Below, in pieces: positions 47,274 to 58,986 of a stretch of DNA of 64,000 bases. Below the pieces are notes generated by a model that was not told where the DNA came from, made no database searches, and worked only from the letters and a program-made list of their open reading frames with translations. Within the stretch, counting starts at the first letter, position 1; each line of letters begins with the position of its first letter. Source of the DNA: Pseudoneurospora amorphoporcata (Eukaryota > Ascomycota > Sordariomycetes > Sordariales > Sordariaceae). Both the position numbers and the translations under genes were made by a program. The stretch covers positions 186,001-250,000 of the forward strand of contig MU859062.1 of assembly GCA_033297205.1 (NCBI GenBank), read 5' to 3'.

Positions 47274-48270
47274 ATGAGGACATCGCTCTCTGTTGGCCAA
47301 CTGGCCGTCGCATTTCTCTCTTTGTCGCCTATTGCGTCCGCTTCTGGGCTATGGCCGAGGTTTCTTCCAGATATTGACTCCCTCGTCGTGAGGGCAGACC
47401 CAGAGCCAGGTATGTTCAAGACGGATTCATCGGGGTTCATCCAAACCCATGCCGGACCGTGCATCAACTGACATTCAATTCATCGCAGCATCTTCCGAAG
47501 CGCCAGTACCAACGACGACAGAGAAAACCACGGCGAAGCCTACAGCCAGCAGCGCCAACGGTAACGAAGATGCCACAACCACCGCCGCCACGACGACGAA
47601 GGGGGGCCCCATAACCACCGAGTACAATACTGGTCTGCGCACTCAAAGTGAATCTGACTCCGAGTCAGGCTCCGGCACCGGCACCAAGACCAAGACGGGC
47701 ACCAAGGCGACGACGACAAAGCACAAGACCTTCGACGCGCGAGACCCTCCTGGCGGCGTCGTCATGATCACCCCCTCGGCCGCGGCCGGCTCCCAGCTCT
47801 ACAAGATCGGCGACCACATCACCTGGGGCTGGAATTATACCAGCATTCAGGCCAAGCCCACAGCCGTTGACGTGCTTGTCTCGTGCAAGTCCCAATCGGC
47901 GACCTGGACGCTCACGCAGAACATGACCTACGCCACCCCGGGCTCCTTCACGTGGGACACGGAGGCTTTCCAGACCCAGAACGTCGAGAATCCGCTGGCG
48001 GTGGATTCGTACACGCTCCTCATCCACGACTCGGACTCGGCCTTCACCGCGGCCCCGGAGGCCGGCTATCTCGCGCCCTTTGCCGGCTTCACCTTTGTTC
48101 TGTACACGCCGCAGCCGTACACCCCCCTTGCCAGCGGCTGGGTGTGCGCGACCTGCAGCGGCGGTGTTTCTGATATCGATAAGCGGGCGTTTGGCGCCGT
48201 GGTGGCGATGAGCGTGGTCACAGTTTTCAGCTTCACCTGGTTCGTTACCGGGTTTGGCGGACTCATTTGA
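47274..48270 (+). CDS. Secreted/membrane-anchored Ser/Thr-rich protein, DUF7137-like
   Basis: Predicted 305-residue protein in two exons, 47274-47409 and 47489-48270 (donor GTATGT). Residues about 1-24 form a signal peptide (hydrophobic core QLAVAFLSLSPIASA). A Thr/Ser-rich, probably O-glycosylated region spans about residues 45-115. The conserved extracellular domain follows (GGVVMITPSAAAGSQLYKIGDHITWGWNYT, VDVLVSCKSQSATWTL, GSFTWDTEAFQ, VDSYTLLIHDSDSAFTAAPEAGYLAP). The C-terminus has a hydrophobic span (FGAVVAMSVVTVFSFTWFVTGFGG), either a transmembrane anchor or a GPI signal. This layout matches fungal DUF7137 proteins, which have no established function that I know of; a role at the cell wall is inference. 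Confidence 0.85.
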
Positions 48271-49812
48271 GAAGCTTTATGGAACTCGAATTTGTTGGTT
48301 GACTGGAAGATGTTGATGACAAAAAGAAAGAAAGGAAGACAAATGAGACTCTGACCTTACCGACTAAACTATGCTGAATCATGTGGAAGCTGGAACTGGA
48401 AGAGATGGAAAGACGACGGAAGACGTGGAATGGAATGGCAGGGAAGGTGGGATCTTGGCTAATGTTCTTGTAATAGAGATTGTTGGATGGTTGGAATTTT
48501 TTTTGCTTGCTCGCGAGGAGAGGAGGAGGAAGGAGTTGGCGTGCTTTGGTGCATCGCTTTTTTTGTGGCCCTTTTTAAATCGCTAAGCCCATGTTCCCGC
48601 CAGTCAGTCACACAGTCGGTCAGGAAGCAAGCAGTACGTCACACACACGCACATAAACCATTTGAATGGAGTCGGGTCGAGTTGAGTCGAGTCTGTTTAC
48701 GCGCAAACGGAAATGGATGCGGCGTTGGTATTTTTTTGTTTTTGGCTTATGCTTGGAATTATTCTTTTTGGATAAAAAGGAAAAGGGGAAGAGGAAGACG
48801 TGGGGGGAGGGAAGAGATGAATAGAAGCGAAGCATAATTGTCTGTTTTATGGGCGGAGAGGAGAGGGTAAAGGCATAGCGTTATTCTTATTATGTTCATG
48901 AGAGCCCTCATTATAAACGAGTAACCTGACTTGATGATTAATTGCTATAGTCGTGCTTGTAAAGATGGCCGAATTCAGAGATCATCATTACAGCTTTTCG
49001 CTTCTGGGAAAAAGGCAGACGATGCCAGCGTAAACACTGCATACGCTCCCAACAAGAGAACATCATGCGGCCGTACTTATACACCAAAGCTGCAGTGCAG
49101 GTCCCTACCTACTGCTTACCGCCCAACTGGATCTGGAACAAAGACAAGGAAGGTTGCAGAAACACAGAAACACAGATGGTGCTGCCGCCGTCCCAACCAG
49201 TTGAGACACTCTGTACCTGGCTCATCCAACGTTGTCCCGACAACTTGCGTATCGTCTCTGAAGTCTCCGACTACCGAAAAACCCGGGGAAACTGGCAAAC
49301 CGCCTTCCCTCTTTCGGTGCAGGGCATATGGCAGAAATCTCCCAGGAAGAAGCCCAGTCAGCCAACATACACCAGCAAATGTATCTACCCAGTTAGTAAA
49401 AACTGAAGGACATTACCCTCGCCGTTAACTTACACACATTCGAAGGCACAGTGACCGACCTGATCCTGCCAGCTACTTGCACCTATATGCCCAAATGCAG
49501 GCGCTCAAAGAGGGAAAGCGGTTTGCCAGTTTCGCGAGCTTCTACGGTATACTAGGTATACGTAAGAAAATGCTTGATAACCATTTGTCCAACGACTTCG
49601 AGCCCGCTGAACACTTCAAAAGGTTTCAACAAACAGCTAGACAATCACTAGTAACCCATAAAAAATAACAAAACACGCTTGCAACACGCTTTGGTTAAAA
49701 GCTTTACACATCAGATCCCAATTTGTCCCATGCCATGTGACCAATACTCCAGCAGGCACAGCAGCAAACCCATTCACCATATCTCCCCCCCACTGACAAT
49801 TGACAGTCAAAA
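48271..49812. other. Convergent intergenic region
   Basis: 3' flanks of the DUF7137-like gene and the CDK11-like gene. Open frames around 48931-49428 overlap each other and look random. No gene is seen. Confidence 0.55.
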
Positions 49813-51407
49813 CTAAACCATCCTCAAACTAAACCCCCCACCCCTCTCCTCCCTCTCCCTCGCCGCTCCAAAAATTCCCCCGAGCGAACTAAAATCTATG
49901 CCCCCCTCCGGAGCCTTCTGGTTTCGTTGAGGCGCGTTCGGCGTCTCCCTTTTCCGGCGTCTCTCCTGCCCGGCTTTGCTGGGAAAAGTAGGGAACATGG
50001 CCTCCTGTTTCGGTTTGGGATCCTGTCGGAAGTATTCGTGTTCTAACATTTCTGATGCCGTGGGCCGGCGGGATGGGTTTAGAGATAAAAGGGAGGAAAG
50101 GAGGGAGACGCCGGCGGTTGTGAGCAAGGGGAACCTGGCGCGGATTAGGGCGCTCGTGGGGTTGGGGGTGGAAGATGAAGAAGAAGAAGAAGAGGGGAGG
50201 CGGAGAGAGCGGGCGTTGGGCAAGCGGCGGAATCCAGGCCAGGAGTCGTCGGTTGGTAAGCCGCAGAGTTCGAAGATTTTGGTTAGTTCGTCGACTTCGT
50301 TTTTTCCTTGTAAGAGCGGTTCGCGGGTTAAAAGCTCGCCAAAGATGCATCCCACGGACCACATGTCGATTTCGGGTCCGTAGCGGGCGGCACCCAAAAG
50401 GAGTTCCGGGGCGCGGTACCAGAGGGTGACGACCAGCTGGGTGAGTTTGGGGGGAGGCGGGTCGGGCACGTAGCGGGCCATGCCGAAGTCGGCGATCTTG
50501 AGCTGGCCCCGGTTGTTGAGCAGCAGGTTGGAGGTCTTGAGGTCCCGGTGCAGGATGTAGTGCAAGTGCAGGTAGGCGATGCCGGAGCAGAGCTGGAGCA
50601 GGAGGGTTTTCACTTCGGAGGCGAGGAAGGGCTCGGGCATGTCTTCGAGGATGGACTTGAGGTCGTGTTCGAGGAATTCGAGGACGATGAAGATGCTGTG
50701 GGTGGGTTTGTTAGGTTAGTCTGAGTTATTCTGCGATGTCAAGTCTAGAGGGGATACGAAAGGGAAGGGAAGAGAAGGGTAACGGCAACGTACTTGTCGA
50801 TCTTGCTCGTGTCGTCGCCTACCACCACCTCCTTAAGCTTGACAATGTTCCTGTGACTGCAGTCTTTCAGGATTTGAATCTCTCTTAACCCAGTGACCGG
50901 CAGACCGCTGCGATCCTTGGGGTCAATCTTCAGTCTCTTCAGCGCAACCACCTTGCCGGTCTCGATCTCGCGCGCCCGCGCCACCCAGCCGTATGCGCCC
51001 TCCTCGATGTCGTTAAGCTTATCGTAGTTCTCGACGCTGCGGCACTTGCCGAATCGCCCGCCTTCGAAGCGTAGTAGTTTGCTGTTATCATTGCTACTCG
51101 CTGTCGGTGTTGCTTGTAGTGGTGGTGGTGGTGGTGGCGCGTCGCGGTCGGGTGAGAGTCTCCGTCGCTTAGCTGGGGGCCCATTGGCATCATCATCATC
51201 GTCGTCGTCACCGGTTTGCTGTTGTTGGTGTTGTCGTTGCGCCGCCGCCGCCGCAGCTTCTGCTTCACGTCTTTTCTTTTCGGTTTCGGCTTTGCGTGCC
51301 TTTTCCGCCTTTATGCGCTTCTTCTCCTCCTTTTCCTTCTTCACTTGCGCTTCGAGCGCCGCGTCTTCTGCGCTGTCTGCCCAACGGGACTTGCCCTTGC
51401 CTGTCAT
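49813..51407 (-). CDS. CDK11/PITSLRE-like cyclin-dependent kinase
   Basis: Predicted 498-residue Ser/Thr kinase in two exons, 51407-50794 and 50695-49813 (donor GTACGT, in frame). The N-terminal about 125 residues are a charged coiled-coil-like and Asp/Gln/Pro-rich extension with a nuclear-localisation-like PAKRRRLS. The kinase domain has EEGAYGWVARA (P-loop, about 135-145), VALKRLK (Lys about 157), PVTGLRE in the cyclin-binding helix (about 170-176), HRDLKTSN (Asp about 256), DFGMAR (Asp about 274), VVTLWYRAPELLLG and DMWSVGCIFGELL. Family CDK11 has PITSLRE; here two positions differ. CDK11 kinases act in transcription and pre-mRNA processing with cyclin L. A Ser-rich insert lies in the C-lobe. 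The tail (GGIDFSSLGGIFGAAR) is a typical end for fungal members. Confidence 0.9.
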
Positions 51408-52691
51408 GGTGGTTGTCGTGGGCTATCGCCAGGGTCTGTTGATAGTTTAAGTTTGTTCGGAACTCGGGCGCGGATGAATCGCAGAGAAGGGCGCGCGTTT
51501 CTTGAGTCGATGTGAAAATGTTGTATCAATCCCCCCAGAGCCAAAAGGTTCTTCTCTGACGCGTGCAAGAAACCCCAAAAGCTATTAAGGTTGTTTGGAG
51601 ATTTCCTGGGTTAGGTGTTGGTCTAGCTTGGAACACGCTATCAAATGTCTTGGCGTGCAGGTACAAACAACACTTTGGGGTTTCATGGGACTTTCGACAC
51701 GCACTCTAAAGAAGTACTATCTTAACTGTAAGCGAAAAAAGAAGACTCCCAAGGATGGGGGAGCCCAGACTAAATTCATGGGGATTCGTGGCCAGCACAG
51801 TTTTCAGTCGGCTACCTACCTTCCAACTTGGGACTTCCTTCCTTCCTTGTATCTCTTTCTTCCATCCTGCCAGAAGGGAAGCACCTCCATATAGTATAAC
51901 ACTCTGCCTATGAGCCCCGAAAAGTATGGCGCAGAGTAATAACCAAAGAAGGACTGAGGTGCTCCTCGAGTAACCTCGAAGCAAAAAGGCTGAAAGCTGG
52001 ACACTCGAACCTTCCTTGGCCTTCAGGGTCCCTCCGACTTACACGGGGCCCCACCCGACCATAACAGCTGCCGGACAACTGTAAGCTAAGTAACCCCTGG
52101 CAGCCATTGATTGACAGGACGCTTGACCGCAAAGGTTCCCAATTCGAACCAAGATGCCGCGTCATGGCATTGACCCGTTCTGAGCCGGGCCATGGTGGAC
52201 TCTTCCGGCTGCACTGGTCTCCGATTCCGCATCGTTAGATCCGTCGAGAGGACGCCAGTGACGTTGGCCCGCCTGCCCGGTCCGTTCCCGTGTCTGGCCA
52301 TGACTAGGTAGGTTCCTCGAAACAGTGCAATTGAAGTGGGAACGGGGAGCTAACGGTTGGGAACAATTGCAATTGCACCATTTCCCGGTTTTTCGAATTT
52401 GATACATTGATTGTATCACTCGTCCAATCCAACCACAGCATCACCGTCCGAACCAATTTGGAATTGCTGGAGACACCCATCCGCGTACCTGACATACGAC
52501 TGCATTGCGGCTCCCTTGGCCTCCAACAATTTCCCCCGGCAACGTCTCATCACTAAATTAAGCCTTTTGCCAGACGGTCCCTTGCTCATACGGTACAGCA
52601 AGCAAGTGGCTACAGCACGCGCGTCACATACTACTAACCTCTCCCTCTCCCTCTCCCCCCTTTCTTCTTCTTTTTCTTCTCTCTCTTTTTG
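51408..52691. other. Divergent promoter region
   Basis: Spacer between the CDK11-like gene and the MMT-like transporter. It contains one ACGCGT near 51559 and a CT-rich tract just before 52691. No gene is seen. Confidence 0.55.
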
Positions 52692-54397
52692 ATGCCTTCT
52701 CTTTCGTGTACAAGCAGGCAATGTACGGCCCCGCTGGTGCGCCTCCGTGACACTGCGCTTGCGCCCACTGCTGCTCATCACTTCCATCCCGCCGTTTGCG
52801 TCTCGAAACGGCCCCGGAGCCAGGTGCTTCCGTTTAGCTCGTCTGCCGCAGCCTCGTCGAGGAGGACACCTCGCCTTGAGCTCCTACTGCAACGTCAATG
52901 TTTGGGGACACACCTTACAACAACTGCAACAACAACATCTAATCGCTGTTACGACACTTACTCAAACAGTCGCTCTTTTCAAGATCGTTTACGACGCTCT
53001 TTGATCCCTGTCTCCTCTTCGAGCAACCCCCCTTATCCCTCCCTTCTCTCTCAACTTCTACGGCCACGAAGGAGGACAGCAACAACAACCAGGACAGCAG
53101 TCATGACCACGCCCACCCAGTCTCGAGGCCACACCGACCACACCGGCCACTCCCACGGCCTCGGTCACCACCACCATCACCACGACAATGCCTACCTGAC
53201 CTCGCGAAACAAGGCCGACGCCGGTGTGCGCATCACCCGTATCGGTCTCTACTCCAACCTCGGCATGGCCATCGCCAAAGGGCTAGGCGGCTACGCCTTC
53301 AACTCGCAATCCATGATTGCCGACGCCTGGCACAGCTTGACCGATCTGGCCTCGGACATCCTGACGCTCGCCACCGTCTCGTGGAGCTTGCGCCCGCCAA
53401 CCGATAACTTCCCCGTCGGCTTCGGCAAGGTCGAGAGCTTGGGATCCCTGGGCGTGTCGAGCATGCTCCTCTTTGGCGGTTTCTTCATGTGCATGAACAG
53501 CTGCACCTCACTCTATGCGCACTTCTTCCTCGACCCGGCGGCCGCGGCGCAACTCCTGGAACACGGTCACGGACCCAGCCATGGACACCATCACCACCAC
53601 GGCGTGAGCGTCGACGGACCTAGTTTGCATGCTGCTTGGTTGGCAGCCGGTACAGTGGCCGTCAAGGAGTGGCTTTACCATGCTAGTACGTTGCCCCCTT
53701 TTTGTCTTGCCCAGCTTCCCCCTTTTGATTCACCCGTTTCCGCACCCTTTTACGAATCCCCACTAACAACCTTGTCTCTCCCTTTCCAGCAATGAAAGTA
53801 GCCCGCGACCGTAAATCCTCCGTCCTAGCCTCTAACGCCATCCACCACCGCGTCGATTCCCTCACAGGAATCGTCACCCTCTTCGCCATCCTCGGCGCCA
53901 ACCTCCTGCACAACGCCTCCTGGCTCGACCCCGTCGGCGGCCTTCTCATCTCTCTGCTGGTCATCAAAGCCGGCTACTCCAACACTGTTTCCGCCCTCTA
54001 CGAGCTCGCCGACCGCTCCATCGACGACGAAGTCAAGCACTCGGTGCGCAAGCAGTGCCGCAAGGCGTTGGAGGGCGTATCCGAGGGCCACGAGGTGGAA
54101 GTCGTCGAGATCACGGGCGTCAAGAGCGGGCAGAATTACTTGCTGGATGTCGAGCTGGCGGTACCCAACATGTGGACGGTGGAAGATGTCAGGGAGGTGG
54201 AGGACGCGGTGAGGACGCAGGTTGGTGCTAAGGTCAGGGGCGCGAGGAAGGTCAGGATACGGTTCGTGCCCAAGGAGGAGTCGGCCAAGATTAAGAAGTT
54301 TGATGAGTTTATTCCGGGGGATGTTAGTCCCAAGACTAGCCCCGAGCCGGAGGAGGAGGAGGTGGTTGTGGGTGAGGGAAAGGAGCATAAGCATTAA
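52692..54397 (+). CDS. Mitochondrial cation diffusion facilitator, MMT1/MMT2-like
   Basis: Predicted 533-residue transporter in two exons, 52692-53685 and 53790-54397 (donor GTACGT, acceptor TTCCAG). The N-terminal about 140 residues are Arg/Ser-rich with almost no acidic residues, as in a mitochondrial presequence. A His-rich stretch (HTDHTGHSHGLGHHHHHH) precedes the CDF core, and a second His-rich loop (HGHGPSHGHHHHH) lies between transmembrane segments. Core motifs are NSQSMIADAWHSLTDLASDILT, PVGFGKVESLGSLGVSS, VKEWLYHATMK and ASNAIHHRVDSLTGIVTL, followed by the soluble C-terminal domain. In yeast, Mmt1/2 export iron from mitochondria. The metal transported here is inferred. An ATG at 53103 (MTTPTQSRG) could give a form without the presequence. 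Confidence 0.9.
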
Positions 54398-55053
54398 AGG
54401 AGCAAAGCAGGGTATGAGTGTTTGTTTGATTTGGGTAAAAGGTATCTCTGCTTGTTTAGAGCGTATATAAAGTACAGATCTGCTGTGCTGGTTGTGTTGG
54501 CGCGCGGAATGGGGGCCTGGGTCGAAAGAAGCACTTGGGATATAAAGGTTTAGTCATGTGCCAAGTAGAGACAAAGAAGAAGGGCATGTTGTGTGATTAT
54601 AGTCATTCCGTGTACATACTCTGTGTGCTTACGGGGAGTCGGTTTCGCACATAGCATCATGACATTGCACTCATCAGGGATTCGAGCCCTTTTTTCTTTT
54701 TTTGGTTATTAGTATCTTGCATAACACGTCGAAAAGTCAATCGAATGATGGCAGCTAATTCGTCCCCGGAGTTTTTCTCTAAGCTACTCCAAGGCCGTAA
54801 CCTCAAAATCGCTATACTCAAAACGCTTACTAATCCAATAAATGCTATTGACAAAAACAATGTGCTACATAGCAGATTCAAGTGCCCTTCTGTTCCCCCT
54901 TCTCTCCGTCCGCTGGTTATTATCTCAACCCTCACTCACTCAAACTCAACTTGAACTCCTCGCTCATCGTTCCGCCCAGCTCAGTAAAACAGCACCATTC
55001 ATCATCATCATCATCATCATCATCATCCCAATACCTTCAGACACCTCAACACC
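54398..55053. other. Convergent intergenic region with an ATC repeat
   Basis: 3' flanks of the transporter and the next minus-strand frame. Nine ATC units lie at 55001-55027. No gene is seen. Confidence 0.55.
55001..55027. repeat. (ATC)9 microsatellite
   Basis: Nine perfect ATC units in the 3' flank of the orphan minus-strand reading frame. Confidence 0.9.
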
Positions 55054-56502
55054 TCAAAATGCATTTTCTCCCAACACCACCACCCCCCTCCTAGTACCCC
55101 TCCACTTCTCCCTCCAAGATCGAATCCTCGACACCTCCTTGTGCAAAGGAAGATTCACGTCCCGTATGTCAAACGAGCTGAAAGAGCTTCTGACCGTCTC
55201 TACTTCTTCGTCGTCGTCATTACAGTTTTCAGCCTCAGCCACGTGGCTCTTCGCTAGCAAAGAGTGTCCATCCGCATCATCAGCAGCAGTTGGGTCCTCT
55301 TCGTCGTCGTAGACCTGCCAAACGACACCTACTGTTTGGACATTAACTTTGCTTGTGACGACAGGTTCCGCCTCACAGGCGAGAACGCTTTGTGCTACAG
55401 AGAGAACGTCGAGCCAGGTCATTTTGGTGCGTAGTTGTGCGTTGACGGCGAGGTACTTGGTTGGTACTTCTTGGGAGAGGAAGGCGTCGTCTAAAGCTAG
55501 GGGTGGGGATTCTGCTGGCGGAGGAAGAGGCGGAGAAGGAGGGGAGGGGGATGGAGAGGGAGGAGGGACTTTGTCGAGGGTTGTTGGGGTCGGTGTTTTG
55601 GGTGGTGGATTTTCGTTGCTTATATCTGAGTTGACGGCAGAGAATAGTAAGTGATATGGAACATCTAGTTCGACGGCGAGGTCCGATGTGGTTGAGCCGA
55701 TTTTTGATGGCTGCGGGTTGTGTGATTTGATCGTAGAATTTGGATGGACTGGGTTTTGGTTGCTGTTTCTCCCAGTCAAGTTATTGACTGACACCTTGTC
55801 GTCAGTGAGTATCTTCAAATTTTCTGTTTCGTGGCTCGGCTCCGGTTTGTCTTCTGGCCTTGGAGCAGTATGTTCATCTTCCGACTTCGATGGAGGCTCG
55901 GGGCACGGCGCATTTTCCCGGGCCAGGATAGGCTTTGGGCTTACTTCGTGCTCCGAGATCGACGTAACTTCTCTGACCGGAAAACTTTCCAACCTCAATG
56001 ATGGTCTTGCGCTTGGTGTGATCAGTTTCAAGTATGATGCCGATGCGTCTGCTGGGATTGACGAAAGCTCGGTGCTAGAGGATCTCCTTTGGCTCGATGA
56101 ATACTCTAGGCTTCGTGATTGTATCGGGCTCAAATGTGGAGAGAAGTTACGGACTGGGACATGTCTGTTCCTAGAGAAATTAGTATGCCGAATCAGAACT
56201 TTGCGGGATCCTTTGTGTAGACCATACCCAAAGTCCTGCCAAATCTTGGGCATAACAGGTTCTGGTTCTGGTTTAATGTTAGTATACTCGGGAATCGTCA
56301 AAGTGGGAGCCTCAGCCGAGTACCCACCTTGAAATCGAGGCTCGTAGAACATGAACTGTAAAGGCAACTCGTCACCAAAGTTCGAGATCGAAGGTGTTTC
56401 TAACGATAAGAAGGCTGAAGGAGTGTCCTGGGCCAACGTATGCGTCCCTAGTTCTTTGGTCTCGGCTCCTCTCCTTGCGTCTGTATCGACCGAGGTGCCC
56501 AT
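55054..56502 (-). CDS. Orphan Ser/Pro/Glu-rich reading frame, unknown function
   Basis: A 482-codon intronless frame from the ATG at 56502. Composition is Ser/Pro/Glu/Thr-rich with a long Pro run (PPPSPSPSPPSPPLPPP), so most of it is probably disordered. More compact islands are YEPRFQGGYSAEAPTLTIPEYTN-like sequence near the start, LRTKMTWLDVLSVAQSVLACEAEPVVTSKVNVQTVGVVWQVYDDEED near the C-terminus, and a basic end (SWREKWRGTRRGVVVLGENAF). I do not recognise a family. The same frame stays open upstream to a TAG at 56719-56721, beyond which another coding-like block is in the same phase. The true start is therefore uncertain and the gene could be broken or have an unseen intron. Confidence 0.5.
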   Translation of the reverse strand: MGTSVDTDARRGAETKELGTHTLAQDTPSAFLSLETPSISNFGDELPLQFMFYEPRFQGGYSAEAPTLTIPEYTNIKPEPEPVMPKIWQDFGYGLHKGSRKVLIRHTNFSRNRHVPVRNFSPHLSPIQSRSLEYSSSQRRSSSTELSSIPADASASYLKLITPSARPSLRLESFPVREVTSISEHEVSPKPILARENAPCPEPPSKSEDEHTAPRPEDKPEPSHETENLKILTDDKVSVNNLTGRNSNQNPVHPNSTIKSHNPQPSKIGSTTSDLAVELDVPYHLLFSAVNSDISNENPPPKTPTPTTLDKVPPPSPSPSPPSPPLPPPAESPPLALDDAFLSQEVPTKYLAVNAQLRTKMTWLDVLSVAQSVLACEAEPVVTSKVNVQTVGVVWQVYDDEEDPTAADDADGHSLLAKSHVAEAENCNDDDEEVETVRSSFSSFDIRDVNLPLHKEVSRIRSWREKWRGTRRGVVVLGENAF

Positions 56503-57006
56503 AGCATCTTTCCGATGGAGAGAGTGTAGAAGACGTCCTCTTTTGGATAACTGGCGGGTGTTACTAAGAGTAGGCCTGGGGATGCTATCCTCGGCAACTT
56601 GAACCGGATTGCTGTCATTTTTGACATGTTTGTTAAGTGGATTGGATTCAAAGTTGTCGGTAATCGGATGTTTCGAGGTCGAAGGCTGTTCTCTCTCCTT
56701 CCTCCCAGCGGATTGATACTATCTTTTTCCAAATGCCTTCCGTATCCCGTCTTCATGCCCCTCGTCTTTCGGAGGCGTCAATCGACCGCGCAGTCCGGTG
56801 TTCTTGTGCTGAAATCCCAACTTGAGTGGAAATTTCGGAAATCTCTCCTTCAACGACTTGAGTGCCGGAAGTGCTGCAGATTTCGAGTTGGATGGACCGT
56901 TGTCGTTCTTGAATCTCGTGAACATGGTGCCACACGGAACCCCCGTCTTCCTGCCCAAGCGATGTGACAACGTGCAACGTGAAAGACGCATGTGGATGTG
57001 GGACAA
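56503..57006 (-). other. Possible N-terminal extension of the orphan gene, interrupted by TAG
   Basis: From the ATG at 57006 a frame in the same phase as the downstream ORF reads through KNDNGPSNSKSAALPALKSL, FPKFPLKLGFQHKNTG and LTPPKDEGHEDGIRKAFGK, then meets TAG at 56719-56721 and continues open after it (QPSTSKHPITDNFESNP, VAEDSIPRPTLSNTRQ). Both sides resemble the same Lys/Ser/Pro-rich protein. No strong GT donor removes the stop. A weak GTCGAT near 56786 paired with the TAG itself as acceptor would give a 68-nt intron. It could also be a nonsense mutation, or simply chance. Confidence 0.35.
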
Positions 57007-57752
57007 GGGTCAATGGTAAAGAGTGAAAATAATTGTGTTTTGAAAACGCCGGCACTCGAAGGCCTTGTCTTTATCCCGGAGACGAGAATTCGGTCGTTAA
57101 CTCTGAAAACGATAGACGGGCTGATACCAGCCGGCCAGAAGATACAGAAGAGTAATATGTCGGAGCCATGGGTGAGGAGAAGTTGTCCTTATGGAGCGAA
57201 GCAACTGCGCCCTTCAGATTCCTTCCTCCTCTTACGTGTAAAGCGATGATGAGATCAAGAAGGAAGGAGTAAAGAAACAGCACCGCAGCGGTTATCGGGA
57301 CTTGAACATAAAGTGGTCTGTGCTTGAGCTTCCATGGACCTCGGTGTGCTTGGCGGTGATCGGCCGCGTTGCAGGGACCAAGGGACAAGTGAATCGGGAA
57401 GCAAAAACTCCTGAATGACGCGACACCCATTGGCAAAGAATATAGACACACCTCCCGCGCCCGCTGCTCCCTTCACTCTTTACCGTCCCGTACCTTAACC
57501 TTTGAACCTTTGTCCCCATCCCGCGCAGCTGCCTCGTTAAAGACTGCTAACTCCAGCCGGAAGCTCCAAAGCATTGGCGCACCAACCATTCAACCAAGGG
57601 GTTTAACTTCCTGAACTCATCGACGTATCTTGTCCATATCCTGCGACATCATAAACCATCCGCGACCGCATTTCGGCAACTATACCTCCCGCCTCAACAT
57701 CTTCTTTCAACCGACTGCACCTTGTAACAGCATTCCTTAAGTCGCCGACACA
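57007..57752. other. Divergent spacer
   Basis: Upstream of the orphan frame and of the RRM gene on the plus strand. A minus-strand frame at 57071-57451 has one hydrophobic stretch but no other support. I do not call it. Confidence 0.45.
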
Positions 57753-58986
57753 ATGGGGAAAGACAGAAAGGTCGCCGAAGACTTCCAGAAGCTCATTCAG
57801 GCCGACCGCGAGAAGAAGAAGAACGAGGCTCTCGCGGCCAGGATCTTCAACCGGACTAGCACGCCCGTCTCTACCCCCAGCAGACAGACCACCGGTGGTT
57901 CGCTCGCAAGTCGCGCCGGTGTCAAGAAGGTACGCTCGCAATCTTGAACACTCACCTTGCGACACTCTTGGATGGTTTCACCATGCGCTCAGAATCGTTG
58001 ACCCTTCGTGTCTATTTCCAGCAACGCGGCGGCGCCCCCCAGTCGGCACCTTCGAAGAACAACAGCGAGAAAGTCGGCTCATGGACCATTGATCTTGGTC
58101 CTGGCTCAAGGTCCGCCAACAATACCCCCAAGCCTGGTGGTGCTCTTGCGGCGCGCATTACCACTCCAGGTGCTGGACCTGCGGGTAACCCCCGCCAGAA
58201 GAGGCGGGCTGCGCAGGTGGCGGAGGCGATCATTAGGAATGAGTTTAAGGAGCAGTCGGATCAGCGCAGGCAGCAAGGTCAACAGAGGCGTCAACAATAC
58301 CAGCAACAACACCAAGCCCCTCCCAATGCACCCAAGGGGCCGGCAGCTGCGTCAGTTCCTACGGGTCCTAGCAGCAAGGGATTCACAATCAGAGGTCTCG
58401 CGGGACCTTTTGCGGTGATGGCGCAGAACTTTGCTCCCGGAACGACCGCGGCCGACATCGAGAACGCCATGACCCCCATCGGCGGCCTAATACTCAGTTG
58501 TCGTATCATGAAGCACAACCCGATTGTTATCGCCGAGATTGTGTTTGAGAGCAAGGAGGGTGCCGACAATGTGATTGCCACATTTGACAAGCAGACAGTC
58601 AGTTTTACCTACCTCCATTCCCCTTGACCCAAGCCCCAGAGAAGCTAATATTGTTTGCCTAGGCCGACGGTCGTGTTCTTAGTGTGTATCACAAACCTAG
58701 CGGTCCTACTTATCCCCTGACCTCCCAGCTACCTCCGTCTCGCGCCCCCACCGGCCCCCGCTCTCACCGTTCGAACGACCACTACCCCGAGGACGATGTG
58801 GTTGACGGAAGTATGGGCTTCGACGAACCTATGGAGGATGACGACCTGCGGGGTAATGGCAACGGACGGCAGCCGCCTAGGGGACCGGCAGCCATGAACG
58901 GTGGCGGCACCGGCGGGCTCTATAGCGACCAGCTGGTTCTCAACCGGAAGGGCAGGGGTTTCGATGGCAACAGCGGGAGATACTAG
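57753..58986 (+). CDS. RRM-domain RNA-binding protein, Yra1/Mlo3-like layout
   Basis: Predicted 358-residue nuclear-type RNA-binding protein in three exons: 57753-57929, 58022-58597 and 58663-58986, all phase 0. The Lys/Arg-rich N-terminus (MGKDRKVAEDFQKLIQ) is followed by a Gln/Arg-rich helix (RNEFKEQSDQRRQQGQQRRQ). The single RRM runs about residues 145-260 (FAVMAQNFAPGTTAADIENAMTPIG, then IVIAEIVFESKEGADNVIATFDKQ, then ADGRVLSVYHKP). The C-terminus is acidic then Gly/Arg-rich and ends with GLYSDQLVLNRKGRGF. A central RRM with basic, Gly-rich flanks recalls mRNA export adaptors of the REF family, but I cannot confirm orthology. Convergent with the CTU2 gene. Confidence 0.85.

Noticed and set aside
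48931..49428. 165-codon plus-strand frame in the spacer before the CDK11-like gene
   Set aside because: Amino acid order looks random, with no hydrophobic or domain pattern, and a competing frame covers the same DNA.
54675..54695. T-loop-like GGGATTCGAGCCC
   Set aside because: No acceptor stem, D-arm or anticodon arm on either strand around it.
57071..57451. 126-codon minus-strand frame with one hydrophobic stretch
   Set aside because: A single transmembrane-like segment in an upstream spacer is weak evidence, and no splice link to the orphan gene could be made in frame.
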